Positions 1 to 12,232 of a stretch of DNA of 64,000 bases are shown one piece after another. This DNA is from Elymus sibiricus. Lineage: Eukaryota > Streptophyta > Magnoliopsida > Poales > Poaceae. The notes beneath the pieces were generated by a model. It made no database searches, had not been told where the DNA came from, and saw only the letters and a program-made list of their open reading frames with translations. Numbering within the stretch: the stretch's first letter is position 1; the number at the start of each line of letters is the position of its first letter. Location: contig CM077667.1 of NCBI GenBank assembly GCA_039707655.1, positions 415,319,409-415,383,408 on the forward strand. The letters run 5' to 3'. The position numbers and the translations under genes are program-made.

Positions 1-737
1 TTCAAATAATATTCATAGATAAGCTGATCATAAACCCACAATTCATCGGATCTCGACAAACACACCGCAAAAGGAGTATTACATCGGATAGATCTCCATG
101 AAGATCATGAAGAACATGGTATTGAAGAACAAAGAGAGAGAAGAAGCCATCTAGCTAATAGCTATGGACCCGAAGGTCTGTGGTAAACTACTCACGCATC
201 ATCGGAGGGGCAATGGAGTTGATGTAGATGCCCTCCGTGATCGAATCCCCCTCCGGCAGATTACCGGAAAAGGCTCCAAGATAGGATCTCACGGGAACAG
301 AGGCTTCCGGCGGCGGAAAAGTATTTTTGTGGCTCTTTTTAGTATCCAGGGAATATTTGGGAATTTATAGGCCGAAGAATAGGGTTAGGAGGGCTGCCGT
401 GGGGCCACAAGCCAGGGGGGCGCCCCCCCCCTAGGGCGCGCCCCTGTGGCTTGTCGCCACACGGCGGCTCTCCTGCCTTCATCTCCAAGTTTGTTGGGTT
501 CCTTCTGGTCCAAGAAAAATCATTCCGAAGATTTTATTCCATTTGGACTCCGTTTAATATTCCTTATCTGCAATACTCAAAAACAAGGAAAAAACAGAAA
601 CTGGCACTAGGCTCTAGATTAATAGGTTAGTCCCAAAAATAATATAAAATAGCATATTAATGCATATAAAACATCCAAAACAGATAATATAATAGCATGG
701 AACAATCAAAAATTATAGATACGTTGGAGACGTATCA
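1..737 (-). repeat. 3' LTR of Sabrina-like element, partial
   Basis: Matches 6553-7290 with few differences, mainly the length of a C run near 428. On the minus strand it opens TGATACGTCTCCAACGTATC. The missing ~850 bp lie left of the window. It contains a GC-rich inverted repeat around 400-460. A 68-codon frame (164-370) is present in both LTR copies but is not considered a gene. Confidence 0.9.
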
Positions 738-755
738 AGCATCCCCAAGCTTAAT
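738..755 (-). promoter_or_regulatory. 3' polypurine tract of Sabrina-like element
   Basis: Directly inside the 3' LTR the minus strand reads AAGCTTGGGGATGCT, a purine-rich run in the position expected for plus-strand DNA priming. Two close copies lie further inside the element at about 2689-2703 and 2746-2760. Confidence 0.65.
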
Positions 756-3394
756 TCCTGCTCGTCCTCGAGTAGGTAAATGATAAAAACAGAATTTTTG
801 ATGTGGAATGCTACCTAACATATTTATCCATGTAATATTCTTTATTGTGGCATGAATATTCAGATCCATAAGATTCAAAACAAAAGTCTAATATTGACAT
901 AAAAACAGTAATACTTCAAGCATACCAACAAGGCAATCGTGTCCTTTCGAAATAACATGGCCTTAGAAAGTTATCCCTACAAAATCATATGGTCTAGCTA
1001 TGCTCCATCTTCCCCACACAAACTATCTAAATCATGCACAACCCCGATGACAAGCCAAGCAATTGTTTCACACTTTTTATGTTCTCAAACCTTTTCAACT
1101 CTCACGCAATACATGAGCGTGAGCCATGGATATAGCACTGTAGGTGGAATAGAATATGGTGGAGGTTACAAGGAAAAAGGAGAAGATAGTCTCACATCAA
1201 CTAGGCGTATCAACGGGCTATGGAGATGCCCATCAATAGATATCAATGTGAGTGAGTAGGGATTGCCATGCAACGGATGCACTAGAGCTATAAGTGTATG
1301 AAAACTCAAAAAGAAAACTAAGTGGTTGTGCATATGATGAAAAATTCCACTAGTTATATGAAAGTGACAAAATAGGAGACTCTCTATCATGAAGATCATG
1401 GTGCTACTTTGAAGCACAACTGTGGAAAAAGATAGTAGCATTGTCCCTTCTCTCTTTCTCTCATCATTTTTTTGGTGGGCTTCTTTGGCCTCTTTTTTTT
1501 ATTTGGGCTTCGCTGGCCTCTTTTATTATTTGTAAAGTCCGGAGACTCATCCCAACTTATGAGGGATTCATAGCTTCCATCATCCTTTTCTCTCACGGGA
1601 TAAATGCTCTAATAATGAAAATCATCACACTTTTATTTACTTACAACTCAAAAGAAAAATTACAACTCGATACCTAGAACAAAATATGACTCTATATGCA
1701 ATATGAAAGTGATGGTGCGTGTCATGAAAAACGGAACGGTGGAAGTTGCATGGCAATATATCTTGGAATGGCTATGGAAATGCCATAATAGGTAGGTATG
1801 GTGGCTGTTTTGAGGAAAATATATGGTGGCTGTTTTGAGGAAGGTGGGTTTGAAGCACCAGCGAAAGTTGCGCGGTACTAGAGAGGCTAGCAAAGGTGGA
1901 AGGGTGAGAGTGCGTATAATCCATGGACTCGACATTAGTCATAAAGAACTCACATACTTATTGCAAAAGTCTATTAGTTATAGAAACAAAGCATTAGACG
2001 CATGCTTCTAGGGGAGAGGTTGGTAGGAGTTAACCATCGCGCGCTCCCGACCCTCACACAAAAGTTGACAATCATTAAACAAATCATGCTCCGACTTCGT
2101 TACATAACGGTTCACCATACGTGCATGCTACGGGAATCACAAACTTCAACACAAGTATTTCTTCCAATTCACAATTACTCACTAGCATGACTCTCATATT
2201 ACCATCTTCATATCTCAAAACTATATGCAAGTAATCAAACTTCTCATTGTATTCAATGCACTTAATATGAAAGTTTTTATTATATCCCTCTTGGATGCCC
2301 ATTATATTAGGACTAAATTCATAACCTAAACCAATTACCATGCTGTTTTAAAGACTCTCAAAATAATATAAGTGAGGTACGAGAGTTCAATAATTTCTAT
2401 AAAATAAAACACCACCGTGCTCTAAAAAGATATAAGTGAAGTACTAGAGCAACATTGCCTAGCTCAAAAGATATAAGTGAAGCACATAGAGTATTCTAAT
2501 AAATTCACGATTCAGCGTGTCTCTCTCAAAAGATGTGTGCAGCAAGGATGATTGTGGCAAACTAAAAAGCAAAGACTCATATCATACAAGACGCTCCAAG
2601 CAAAACACATATCATGTGGTGAATAAAAATATAGCCTCAAGTAAATTTACCGATGGATTGAAGACGAAAGAGGGGATGCCTTCCGGGGCATCCCCAAGCT
2701 TAGGCTTTTTGGTATCCTTGAATATGGCTTGGGGTGCCTTGGGCATCCCCAAGCTTAGGCTCTTGCCACTCCTTATTCCATAGTCCATCAAATCTTTACC
2801 CAAAACTTGAAAACTTCACAACACAAAACTCAACAGAAAACTCATGAGATCCGTTAGTATAAGAAAAATAAATCACCACTTTAGGTACTGTTGTGAACTC
2901 ATTCTTTATTTATATTGGTGTAATATCTACTGTATTCCAACTTCTCCATGGTTCATACCCCCCGATACAACCCATAGATACATCAAAATAAGCAAACAAC
3001 ACATAGAAAACAGAATCTGTCTAAAACAGAACAGTCTGTAGCAATCTATAGACTTCGAATACTTCTGTAACTCCAAAAATTCTGAAAAATTAGGACAATC
3101 AGGGAAATTTGTATATCAATCTTGTGTAAAAATTTCAGATCAAAATCACGTTCCAGTGAATTTACAAAATTCCTGGACTGAGAGAAAAAGTTTCTGTTTT
3201 TCGGCAAAATCAAATCACAAACACCGTAGACCATCCCAAAGGTCTTACTTGGCTCAAACACTAATTTAAACAAGAAAACACAATTACTACATAGGTAATA
3301 ATGTGCAAAACACTCAAAAACAGAAACAGAAACAAAAACATAAAAATAAAATTGGGTTGCCTCCCAACGAGCGCTATTGTTTAACGCCATAGAT
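756..3394 (-). other. Non-coding 3' region of Sabrina-like element
   Basis: About 2.6 kb between the end of the gag-protease frame and the 3' LTR. Only short chance frames are present. It holds three spaced copies of an AGATATAAGTGAAG-type motif (about 2365-2490) and two internal copies of the purine tract followed by AGCTTAGGCT. Just after the protease frame the minus strand carries GGGAGGCAACCCAAT, a motif I associate with gag-protease ends in this group. pol would be expected here in an autonomous relative. Confidence 0.7.
2355..2500 (-). repeat. Short degenerate tandem motif (ATATAAGTGA-type, three copies)
   Basis: Three diverged units built on AA(A/T)ATATAAGTGA(A/G)G followed by AGAG sit at about 2367, 2428 and 2468. 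They lie in the non-coding 3' region; no function is known to me. Confidence 0.6.
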
Positions 3395-5470
3395 CTACGT
3401 ATTGTCATCTTTGGTATGCAATCCATAAGTAGCTCTCATAATAGATTCATAAGGTAACTTTATTTTATTTCTAGGGAAGTGCTCCATGCCTTTCCTTAAT
3501 GTAAATTGGAATCTAATATTTCCTTCCTTCATATCAATAATTGCACCAATCGTTCTAAGGAAAGGTCTACCAAGAATAATAGGACATGTAGGATTGCAAT
3601 CTATATCAAGAACAATGAAATCTACGGGCACATAATTCCTATTTGCAACAATAAGAACATCATTAATCCTTCCCATAGGTTTCTTAATGGTGGAATCCGC
3701 TAGATGCAAATTTAAAGAGCAATCATCAAATTCACAGAAACCTAGCACATCACATAAAGTTTTTGGAATCGTGGAAACGCTAGCACCCAAATCACACAAA
3801 GCATGGCACTCATAATCTTTAATTTTAATCTTAATAGTAGGTTACCACTCATCATAAAGCTTCCTAGGTATAGAAACTTCCAACACAAGTTTTTCTTCAA
3901 AAGATTTCATCATAGCATCCACAATATGTTTAGTAAAAGCTTTATTTTGATTATAAGCATGAGGAGAATTCAACATGGATTGCAACAAGAAAACACAATC
4001 AATCAAAGAACAACTATCATAATTAAAGTCCTTGAAATCCAAAAGAGTGGGTTCATTGCTATTTAAAGTTTTGACCTCTTCAATCCCACTTTCATCAATC
4101 TTAGCATCAAGATCTATAAACTCCGAATCATTGGGACGCCTTTTAACTAAAGTTGACTTATCTCCAGTCCCATCTTTATCAAGATTTATATTAGAAAACA
4201 AAGATTCAATAGGAGTCACATCAATCACTTTAAGATCTTCATCATTATTATCACGAGAACACACTTTTTCAAGCCATTCACGCTTAGCACGTATTCTAGC
4301 GGTTCTTTCCTTACACTCATCAATGGAAATTCTCATAGCCTTTAAAGACTCATTAATATCATGCTTGGGAGGAATAGATATAATTTTCAAAGAATCAATC
4401 TCAAGAGAAATTCTATCAACGTTCCTAGCCAAATCATCAATCTTGAGCATTTTTTCTTCAATCATAGCATTGAAACCCTTTTGCGAACTAATAAATTCTT
4501 TAATATTACTCTAAAGATCAGAGGGCATCTTATTATAATTTCCATAAGAATTGTTGTAGGAATTACCATAATTATTAGAGGAATTACTAGGAAACGGCCT
4601 AGAATAGAAATTACCTCTATACGCGTTATTACCAAAATTGTTCCTACCAACAAAATTCACATCCATAGATTCATTATTATTTCCAATCAAAGAAGACAAA
4701 GGCATATCGTTAGGATCAATAGGAGCATTCTTACTAGCAAACAATTTCATCAATTCATCCATCTTTTCATTCAAAGTATTTATTTCTTCAATAGCATGCA
4801 CTTTTTTACTAGTAGGAGATCTTTCGGTATGCCATTGAGAGTAATTTGCCATAATATTATCTAGGAGTTTAGTCGTTTCTCCTAATGTGATTTCCATAAA
4901 AGTACCACCCGCGGCGGAATCTAAGAGATTCCTAGATGCAAAATTCAATCCCGCATAGAAAATTTGTATAATCATCCATAAACTCAAGCCATGCGCGGGA
5001 CAATTTCTAATCATTAGTTTCATCCTCTCCCAAGATTGTGCAACATGCTCATCATCAAGTTGCTTAAAATTCATTATATCATTCCTAAGGGAGATGATCT
5101 TAGCGGGTGGAAAGTACTTGGAAATAAAAGCATCTTTACACTTATTCCATGAATCAATACTATTTTTAGGCAAAGATGAAAACCAAGTTTTAGCACGATC
5201 TCGTAGTGAGAACGGAAATAGCTTCAATTTAACAATATCATTATCCACATCTTTCTTTTTTTGCATATCACATAACTCAACGAAAGTATTTAGATGGGAT
5301 GCGGCATCTTCACTAGGAAGGCCGGAAAATTGTTCTTTCATAACCAGATTGAGCAAAGCGGCATTAATTTCATAAGATTCCGCACTAGTGGCGGGAGCAA
5401 TCAGAGTACTAATAAAATCATTATTATTAGTATTGGAAAAGTCACACAACTTGGTATTCTCTTGAGTCAT
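3395..5470 (-). pseudogene. Gag-protease frame of Sabrina-like element, with nonsense codons
   Basis: One minus-strand frame runs from the ATG at 5470 to the TAG at 3395. Residues ~90-200 look like a retrotransposon Gag domain (LKLFPFSLRDRAKTWF, FISKYFPP), followed by an Asn/Tyr-rich stretch. The C-terminal part is a retropepsin-like aspartic protease: CDLGASVSTIP gives the DLGA active-site loop and IILGRPFL the later flap/core motif. The frame is broken by a TAG at 4511-4513 and a TAA at 3842-3844, with the same frame continuing after each. Gag would form particles and the protease would process them; this copy cannot make the full product without read-through. It ends with no pol domain. 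Confidence 0.85.
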
Positions 5471-5675
5471 CGTGACAAAGCAAGCAATCTAGCACTCAAG
5501 CAAAAAAGCAAACGAAAAAACGAACGGAAGAAAGGCGAATAAAAAGGCAAATCTTTTTGGTATTTTCTGAAAATCGTTTTAGAAGTGGGGGAGAGGAAAT
5601 AGAGAGGCAAATGGCAAATAAAGTAAATGCAAGAGATGAGTTTGTGATGGGTACTTGGTAGGCTTGATGTAGATC

Positions 5676-5693
5676 TCCCCGGCAACGGCGCCA
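5676..5693 (-). promoter_or_regulatory. Primer binding site, tRNA-Asp type
   Basis: Minus strand TGGCGCCGTTGCCGGGGA is complementary to the 3' end of plant tRNA-Asp including CCA. It lies 11 nt inside the 5' LTR. The plus strand shows the tRNA 3' end itself; there is no tRNA gene here. Confidence 0.85.
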
Positions 5694-5704
5694 GAAATCC
5701 TTCT

Positions 5705-7290
5705 TGCTACTTCTTGAGCATGCGTTGGTTTCCCTTGAAGAGGAAAGGGTGATGCAGCAAAGTAGATAAGTATTTCCCTCAGTTGTTGAGAACCAAGGTA
5801 TCAATCCAGTAGGAGATACAAGCAAGTAACCAATCGATGTACCTACACAAATAATCAAACACTTGCACCCAACGCTATAAAGGGGTTGTCAATCCCTTCA
5901 CGGTTATTTGCAAGGATGAGATCTGATAGAGATAGGTATGATAGATTGCTAGAACGGAAAGTAAAACAAAAGTAAAAATAATGCAGCGAGATATTTTTGG
6001 TATTTTTGGTTTTAGATCTGAAAGTATAATATGGAAAATAGACCCGGGGGCATAGGTTTCACTAGAGGCTTCTCTCATGAAGGAAAATAATACGGTGGGT
6101 GAACAAATTACTGTCGAGCAATTGATAGAAAAGCGAATAATTATGACGATATCCAAGGCAATGATTATGCATATAGGCATCACGTCCGTGTCAAGTAGAC
6201 CAAAACGATTCTGCATCTACTACTATTACTCCACACATCGACCGACTCCTGCCTGCATCTAGAGTATTAAGTTCATGAAGAACAGAGTAACGCATTAGGT
6301 AAGATGACATGATGTAGAGGGATAAACTCAAGCAATATGATGAAAACCCCATCTTTTTATCCTCGATGGCAACAATACAATACGTGCCTCGCTACCCCTA
6401 CTTTGTCACTGGGTGAGGACACCGCAAGATTGAACCCAAAACTAAGCACTTCTCCCATTGCAAGAATTACCAATCTAGTTGGCCAAACCAAACCAATAAC
6501 TCGAAGAGACTTGCAAAGATATGAAATCATGCATATAAGAATTCAGAGAAGATTCAAATAATATTCGTAGATAAGCTGATCATAAACCCACAATTCATCG
6601 GATCTCGACAAACACACCGCAAAAGGAGTATTACATCGGATAGATCTCCATGAAGATCATGAAGAACATGGTATTGAAGAACAAAGAGAGAGAAGAAGCC
6701 ATCTAGCTACTAGCTATGGACCCGAAGGTCTGTGATAAACTACTCACGCATCATCGGAGGGGCAATGGAGTTGATGTAGATGCCCTCCGTGATCGAATCC
6801 CCCTCCGGCAGACTACCGGAAAAGGCTCCAAGATAGGATCTCACGGGAACAGAGGCTTCCGGCGGCGGAAAAGTATTTTTGTGGCTCTTTTTAGTATCCA
6901 GGGAATATTTGGGAATTTATAGGCCAAAGAATAGGGTTAGGAGAGCTGCCGTGGGGCCACAAGCCAGGGGGGCGCCCCCCCCCCCAGGGCGCGCCCCTGT
7001 GGCTTGTCGCCACACGGCGGCTCTCCTGCCTTCATCTCCAAGTTTGTTGAGTTCCTTCTGGTCCAAGAAAAATCATTCCGAAGATTTTATTCCGTTTGGA
7101 CTCCGTTTAATATTCCTTATCTGCAATACTCAAAAACATGGAAAAAACAGAAACTGGCACTAGGCTCTAGATTAATAGGTTAGTCCCAAAAATAATATAA
7201 AATAGCATATTAATGCATATAAAACATCCAAAACAGATAATATAATAGCATGGAACAATCAAAAATTATAGATACATTGGAGACGTATCA
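5705..7290 (-). repeat. 5' LTR of Sabrina-like element
   Basis: Full LTR of 1586 bp. On the minus strand it starts TGATACGTCTCCAATG at 7290 and ends GTAGCA at 5705 (TG...CA termini). The inner boundary is set by the primer site, the outer one by loss of match to the 3' LTR and resumption of element E. The next five bases, ATATG (7291-7295), should be the target duplication; the other copy is outside the window. Confidence 0.85.
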
Positions 7291-10200
7291 ATATGTCTTC
7301 AGATCAGCTTCGGCGGCCAGCTGACTAGCCAATGCTCGTGATGCTTTAATGCAACGAGCATGGTCTTCTTGGGTAAACTCTGACCCGTCATCCGTCAGCT
7401 GGGGAAAGGCGCCACTCATCTCTTCTGGGTTAAGCTCGTGTGCGTAAGCCAGTGCCCGGCTTAAAGCAAACATTGCGCCTTTACGGGCGGCTGATTTATT
7501 AAATTCTTCAAATTATTGTGGGATAGTGGAGAGGCACTTCAGCACATCTTTGATAAGTTTTGGCGTGCCCTTCTCGCCCATAAAAGCCCTAATGGTGAAA
7601 AGGCTCCCAGCGTACAACTGCTCAGTGAAAGCATATAAAGCCTTCAGCTTCAGCAAACTGTCATCCGGAAGCTGGCGAGTTCGTTGGCCTACAAACAAGA
7701 TAAATTTTGTAAGTCGCCGGGCGAGTCTTTATACGACTGTTTGGCAAGAATGATCATAACATAATCAGTAAACACTTACCAAAGATGGCTTCCGTCATCC
7801 GAGCTACATGGCGCTTGAGACTGGTCAGCTCTTCGGTAACGGGCTTTAGTCGGCCCTCGGCGTCTTCTGCACGTTTGGTCAAGGCGGCTTGGTTAGCTTC
7901 AGCAGATTGTTTGTATGCCTCAAAATCCGCTTTGATCTTTTCCAATTCTGTTGACGAGAGCCGCCACTTTGCATCAGCTTCAGTTCGGGCATCTTGTTGC
8001 AAGGCTAGATTTTTCTTAAGGTCGGTCAAATTAGACTCGGCCACATTTAAAGCCTCCTGCACAATACAATTGTCAACAGCAAGTTTATCAATTTTAAGCC
8101 GCCAGCCCGGTTTATAATAGCACTTGGGGACGATGAAGAAGGTTGTTACAAGTCTCAAGCAGATTGCAAGCAATATACTTGACACTTGGGGGCTAATGAG
8201 TATCAGTTCTTTCAAAGTCTACAATACAAACAAGACTCGGATCATCTTCGCGAAGAGAACCCGACTCTTGGGGGCTACACATTTGCTCCTCAAGTTTATA
8301 TGATTAGATCTACAACAAGTTCCGGCTCATTATTCGCATAATGGCCCGGCCCTTGGGGGCTACACTTGGCATTTTCTTTACCATGCAGCAAGTGCCGGCT
8401 CATTATTCGCATAATGGCCTGACCCCTGGGAGCTACACGCTGATCTATTGAAATATACATACTACTGAAGACCCGGCTTATCTTCAAGAAAATAAGCCGG
8501 CTCTTGGGGGCTATGTAAGGATATATGGAAGGCAAGAACAGTTGAGTACCTCATATTTTTTCTTCATCATGCCAACTAAGTTGGCGTCCATGTCCCGGCT
8601 TGCGGCGAGGCGGCTTAGATAGCCAGAGTGCATCTCATCATCGGTAAGCTTCTCCAGATTCAGAAGATCAAGCTTGACCCTCTCCTTCTCAGGCGAAGGC
8701 GCTTCATCCTTACTAATGTGCTTGGACAACGCGTTGGAAGGGGCGGGAGCTGTGTAAGCTGTTTCGGTGATGGTAACCTCTTCTTCACGAGGAGTCACAT
8801 TTTCAGCTGTTGGCAAAGGGTTGGGCGGCTTAGGATCAGCCTCTGGATTAGCTTCAGGAATCACAATGTCAACATCCGCCGGCTCAGTAGGCTAGGGAGT
8901 CTCATCGTAAGCACCTTGATCGGTTTCAGAGGGCTCTACTTGAGTTTCAGGAGTGTCAAGCTTCGTGTTCTCCGGCTCTGGGACGTCCGGACAGGAAGAT
9001 GACCCGCTTAACTTCCTCTTCTTAGCTTGGGCTTTGTGAACAAGGATTTCATTATAAATTATATGCAAGGGAAAAATATTAGTAAGCAATATGGGAGGCA
9101 AAAGAAGCTTACCCTGGGTTGATAACAAGGGGAGGCAACTTTGAGGCGGTTGAGTCGCCTGAAGAAGGAGGTGTTTCCTGGAAAGTTAAAATTGAGCAAT
9201 ATGAGCAAGTTACAGCATGAGACTAATGTGCAGAAGAGATAAAAACATAAGTAGGAAATACCTCGTTACGACGTCTCCGAGGAGCTGGAGTGTCAGGTAA
9301 GCCGGCAACCAGGTCTTCAGAGCCGCCGCTCCGGGTCTGACGTCTAGCGTCATGTTGCTGCTTCTTCAAAAGAAAGTCGGGATCCAAGTGAGCAAGAGGA
9401 TGTGAAAACTTTACTTTCCGGATGACCCGCCGGATTTTCTTAGTTGGCAAAGGTTCCGAGTCGGAGGAGATGATAGTTACCTCTGAGGCACCGGCTTAGC
9501 TGGCCTCCGCTTCACCCTGACAGAAGTCAGCGTCAATGAGTTGCATGAAAAGAAGGCCAAGGGAATCAAGTTCTACCTCTGAGTCGTCTAGCTCGAGCAG
9601 ATCCTGAGCCGACGGTTTCTTTTTACGAGCCGGAGCCCGGGCCTTAGTTGCTTTGCTTTTCTTCTTCTTAGAGGTGGAGGCTGTGGTTATTCTCCTTTTC
9701 CAGAAGGGTGAGTCGGCATGTATATGTTTACAAAAAGATTAAATGAGGCATATGAAATGCAGTATTTAAAGGAAGAAGAGCGATGGTTGAAATAAAAGGT
9801 TCACCTCAGGAGCCGGGTTAAGAGCGCAAAAGGGATTTCATCCCGTCTTGTTGTGGACTTCTTGAGGTTCTCCCAACAATGATTTGATGATCGGGTTGAG
9901 GTCCTTATCCGTTAGGGGTGTCTAATTTAAGCGTTGAGGGTCATTCACCTCACCAGTGTATTGACACATTAAGCCACTACGGCGGCTCAGCGGTAGAATT
10001 CTCCAAGAAACCCAGCAGCGGGTCAAATCAACGCCAGTTAACCCGTTGGCTAACAGGGCCCTTATCTTTGAAAACGTTGGAGCATATTGGGCACGCTCAG
10101 CGTCAGTTAGCCGGTCTGGAAGTTCACTAGTGGTGCAACGCCGGTAGGGGCGATAACCCGGCAATGGGTTTTCATCAGCCGGAGAAGTGTCTCTACAATA

Positions 10201-10691
10201 GAGCCAGGTCTTGTCCCAGTCTTTGGGGTGACAGGGCAGAATGGCTGAAGGGAAGGATACATCTCTCCGCCTCTGGATGGAGATGCCTCCAAGCTCAAGA
10301 CTTGGCCCGTCTGTAATTTCAGGTTGGCGGTTGATATAGAAGAAATCTCTGAAGAGGTCAGCGGTGGGCTCTTCTTGCAGATAGGCTTCACTGAATATTT
10401 GGAACTGGCACAGGTTGGTGACTGAGTTGGGGCCAATATCCTGAGGATGAAGCTTGTAAAAGTGCAGGGCGTCCCGGAAGAACTTTGATCCGGGCGGTGA
10501 GAAGCCACGGAGAAGATGGTCTGTGAAGACAATAACTTCCCCATCCTTGGGTTCGGGAGTGACTTCGTTGCCAGGAACTGCCAATGGATAACATCCTGAG
10601 CCGGCAAAACTCCCATGACTACAAAATCATTGAGCATTTCCTCGGTAACCCCAGAGCCTACCCAATCGTAAGAAGCGGGGGCTTTAGCCAT
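7291..10691 (-). pseudogene. Spliced antisense gene of element E (Transposase_28-like domain plus coiled coil), decayed
   Basis: Runs opposite to the element's own LTR-driven strand. Exon 1 (10691 to 9805) encodes a domain like Pfam Transposase_28 (putative gypsy-type transposon), with SVTNLCQFQIFSEAYLQEEP and RRRDVSFPSAILP. Later exon-like blocks: 9680-9262 (Lys/Arg-rich, then acidic), one at ~9003-8550 (Pro/Glu-rich), a coiled-coil exon ending at ~7793 with donor TTTG/GTAAGTG, and a last block from ~7690 leftward cut at 7291. Damage includes a 1-nt deletion near 10578, a TAG at about 9926 (D has CAG) and a CAA to TAA change near 7514. The exon 1/2 junction phases do not fit simply, so the model is approximate. 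Function unknown. Confidence 0.7.
8225..8520. repeat. Four hairpin plus TTGGGGGCTA modules in an antisense-gene intron (element E)
   Basis: Four units each pair a short palindrome (TCTTCGCGAAGA, ATTATTCGCATAAT twice, and GGCTTAT...ATAAGCC) with a following CC(C)G(G/A)C(C/T)CTTGGGGGCTA. They lie between the coiled-coil exon and the Pro/Glu-rich exon. The same four units occur in D at about 32430-32720. Confidence 0.6.
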
Positions 10692-11371
10692 GACGGCGGG
10701 TTAAAATGTTGTGGAAAGGCATGGAGACACAGCGGGTTAGGAACGCTGCATGACCAAAACCGCTATGACTTTAAAACGACGACGCTACTTGGTGGGTCAT
10801 TACTAAATTATGAGCCGCCGCCAACTACAGGAATGAGGCGGACTACATCGCTACAAAGGAGAGCCGGCAGCATGATGGCGGGTCAAATAGACTGTGAATG
10901 TTGAAAATATTGCTAAGTGTGGACAAACAGTTTTCACCGACTACAGCTGCCATTGCAAGATCTACGTACGGAGATAAAAGGAAAACATTTGCGAAACCTA
11001 AAAACAGCCATGGAAGAACAGGCAGAGGAAACATGGATTCCAATAAGAAGATCTACGTGCGGTTTGGCCAGTGTTTTGAAGCCTACAGGTGTTTCTTCTA
11101 CCGATTAATGGGGAGTGCTCCGATGAACGGCGGCGGACTCGAAGAGCACCGATGAACTAATGCGGATCTACGAGGGAAGAAGAATAGAACCTGGAAGATG
11201 CAGGAGATGCGGGCGAGCGCTGGCGAGCTCTGGACAAAGTTAGGGTGATGCAGCGGCCTGGTTGAAGACGACGGTGTGGTCCGGACGGTGCGGCGAAACC
11301 TCGGGTGCGCAAGCTTCTGGAGGAAGAAGAAGAGAGAAGCGGCGGCGGGGGAAAAGTGAAAAGGATAGGGA

Positions 11372-11391
11372 CCCCCCCCCCCCCCCCCCCC
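11372..11391. repeat. Poly-C homopolymer (about 20 C)
   Basis: A C run in the antisense leader. The D copy at 35606-35618 is shorter, so length varies between copies; assembly length may be unreliable. Confidence 0.85.
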
Positions 11392-11399
11392 GCGCGCGC

Positions 11400-11411
11400 C
11401 TATTTATAAGG
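11400..11411 (-). promoter_or_regulatory. TATA box of antisense gene, element E
   Basis: Minus strand reads CTTATAAATAGG, a good plant TATA box (TATAAATA), upstream of a CT-rich leader and ~700 nt before the antisense ATG. The same sequence is kept in D at 35624-35633. Confidence 0.6.
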
Positions 11412-11684
11412 GGGATGGAACAGCAACAGTCCAGCGCGGGAATCGAGGAGACAAAATGATGATGGACCAAGAAAACGCCTCGATTCTCGGGTTGACTAGT
11501 TAATGCGGAGATCCGTTGTGATGTCATTAAGATCTTTTTGATTTATCAGAGATGACGTCATCCATTTTTACATGGCGGGTCATGAAGGTTTATTTCAGGT
11601 CAGGAGGTTATGAGGAACATAAGACTCGCCAACCAGAAGACTTGAATATTGACATGAACAGGTTCAAATCAATCTGGGGCCTAA

Positions 11685-12232
11685 TGTTGGGGATATAACC
11701 CCACGATGAGACCCGTCCAGGAGGGGCCGGGTCATGAAGTTGGCGGCTTATCAGTGAGGCCTTAAACAGGCAAGAAGAATAAGACAAGGCCGGGAAGTGA
11801 CTTGCCAGACGGGCCTGGCGGAGGCCCAGAGCCGGAAGGCAACGTGTGACCCGGAGGCGTAAGCCGCCGGGAGATGGCTTGCCATACAAGGCAAGGTTAT
11901 TTAGAGATAAGGTCGGTTATTAGATGTAACCCGGCCCGGACTCTTGTAAGCCCAGGGCCTCGACCTGTGTATATAAAGGCGGGTTCCCTGGGCGGCTTAA
12001 GACACGAAACCTTTGATCGAGTGCTAGGTCAAGCGAATTCCGCTCCCTTGTAATCGATACCCAATCAATACAACTCAAAGCTGGACGTAGGCTATTACCT
12101 CCTTCAAGAGGGGCCGAACCTGGGTAAACCTGTGTCTTTTGTCCCGATCAACCCCTTCGAGTTAACCGCCGTAGCGATGGCTTCACCCCTAAGTCCTTGC
12201 ACTAGGACATCTGCCGTGATAAAACCACGACA
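11685..12232 (+). repeat. 3' LTR of element E
   Basis: 548 bp, TGTTGGGGATATAACC ... CCACGACA, the same length as D's 5' LTR (15891-16438) with only a handful of visible differences. A TATA box (TATATAAA, 11970-11977) marks the U3 promoter. It is preceded by a purine tract and not followed by a primer site, so it is a 3' LTR. Confidence 0.85.

Larger units (their letters stand above)
1..7290 (-). mobile_element. Sabrina-like Gypsy LTR retrotransposon (gag-protease only), 3' LTR cut by window edge
   Basis: The first 737 bases repeat almost exactly at 6553-7290, giving two LTRs around a ~5 kb interior. Read on the minus strand the order is 5' LTR (right), tRNA-Asp primer site, gag-protease frame, long non-coding stretch, purine tract and 3' LTR (left, incomplete). 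No reverse transcriptase, RNase H or integrase is present, so the element is non-autonomous. LTR length (1586 bp) and projected size (~8.1 kb) fit my memory of the Triticeae Sabrina family; the name is untested. It interrupts element E at 7290/7291, so it is younger than E. Confidence 0.85.
10692..11684 (-). other. 5' leader and upstream region of the antisense gene, element E
   Basis: Between the antisense ATG (10691) and the 3' LTR. Read on the minus strand it has a TATA box, a C/G homopolymer, a CT-rich leader (CTTCTCTCTTCTTCTTCC) and a possible 5'-UTR splice donor (CTTCCAG/GTTCTATTC), as in many plant Pol II genes. On the plus strand the last bases, AATCTGGGGCCTAA, form the purine tract next to the 3' LTR. 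No convincing coding sequence. Confidence 0.6.
7291..12232 (+). mobile_element. Element E: 3' half of a Tat-like Gypsy element (5' half missing)
   Basis: 7291-11409 matches element D at 31495-35632 almost base for base, and 11685-12232 matches D's 5' LTR. E is therefore the 3' end of a second copy of D's family: antisense gene region, purine tract, 3' LTR. Its gag-pol is not in the window; the Sabrina-like insertion cuts the element at 7290/7291. E keeps the 3' end that D has lost, so the two copies complement each other for annotation. It entered an older LTR fragment (12233-12812); the 5 bases after it (GTGTG) should be its target duplication. Confidence 0.8.

Noticed and set aside
5676..5693. 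tRNA-Asp 3' end on the plus strand (also 43525-43542, 58174-58191)
   Set aside because: Only the last 18 bases of a tRNA are present. They are primer binding sites of minus-strand elements, not tRNA genes.
164..6922. A 68-codon frame (164-370 and 6716-6922) present in both LTRs, beginning MDPKV
   Set aside because: It is duplicated only because LTRs are duplicated. It overlaps the GC-rich hairpin side and has no known domain; not treated as a gene.
10124..10136. CACTAGTGGTG inside element E, looks like a CACTA end
   Set aside because: It lies in the antisense exon and is absent as a junction; D has the same sequence with one change and no insertion.
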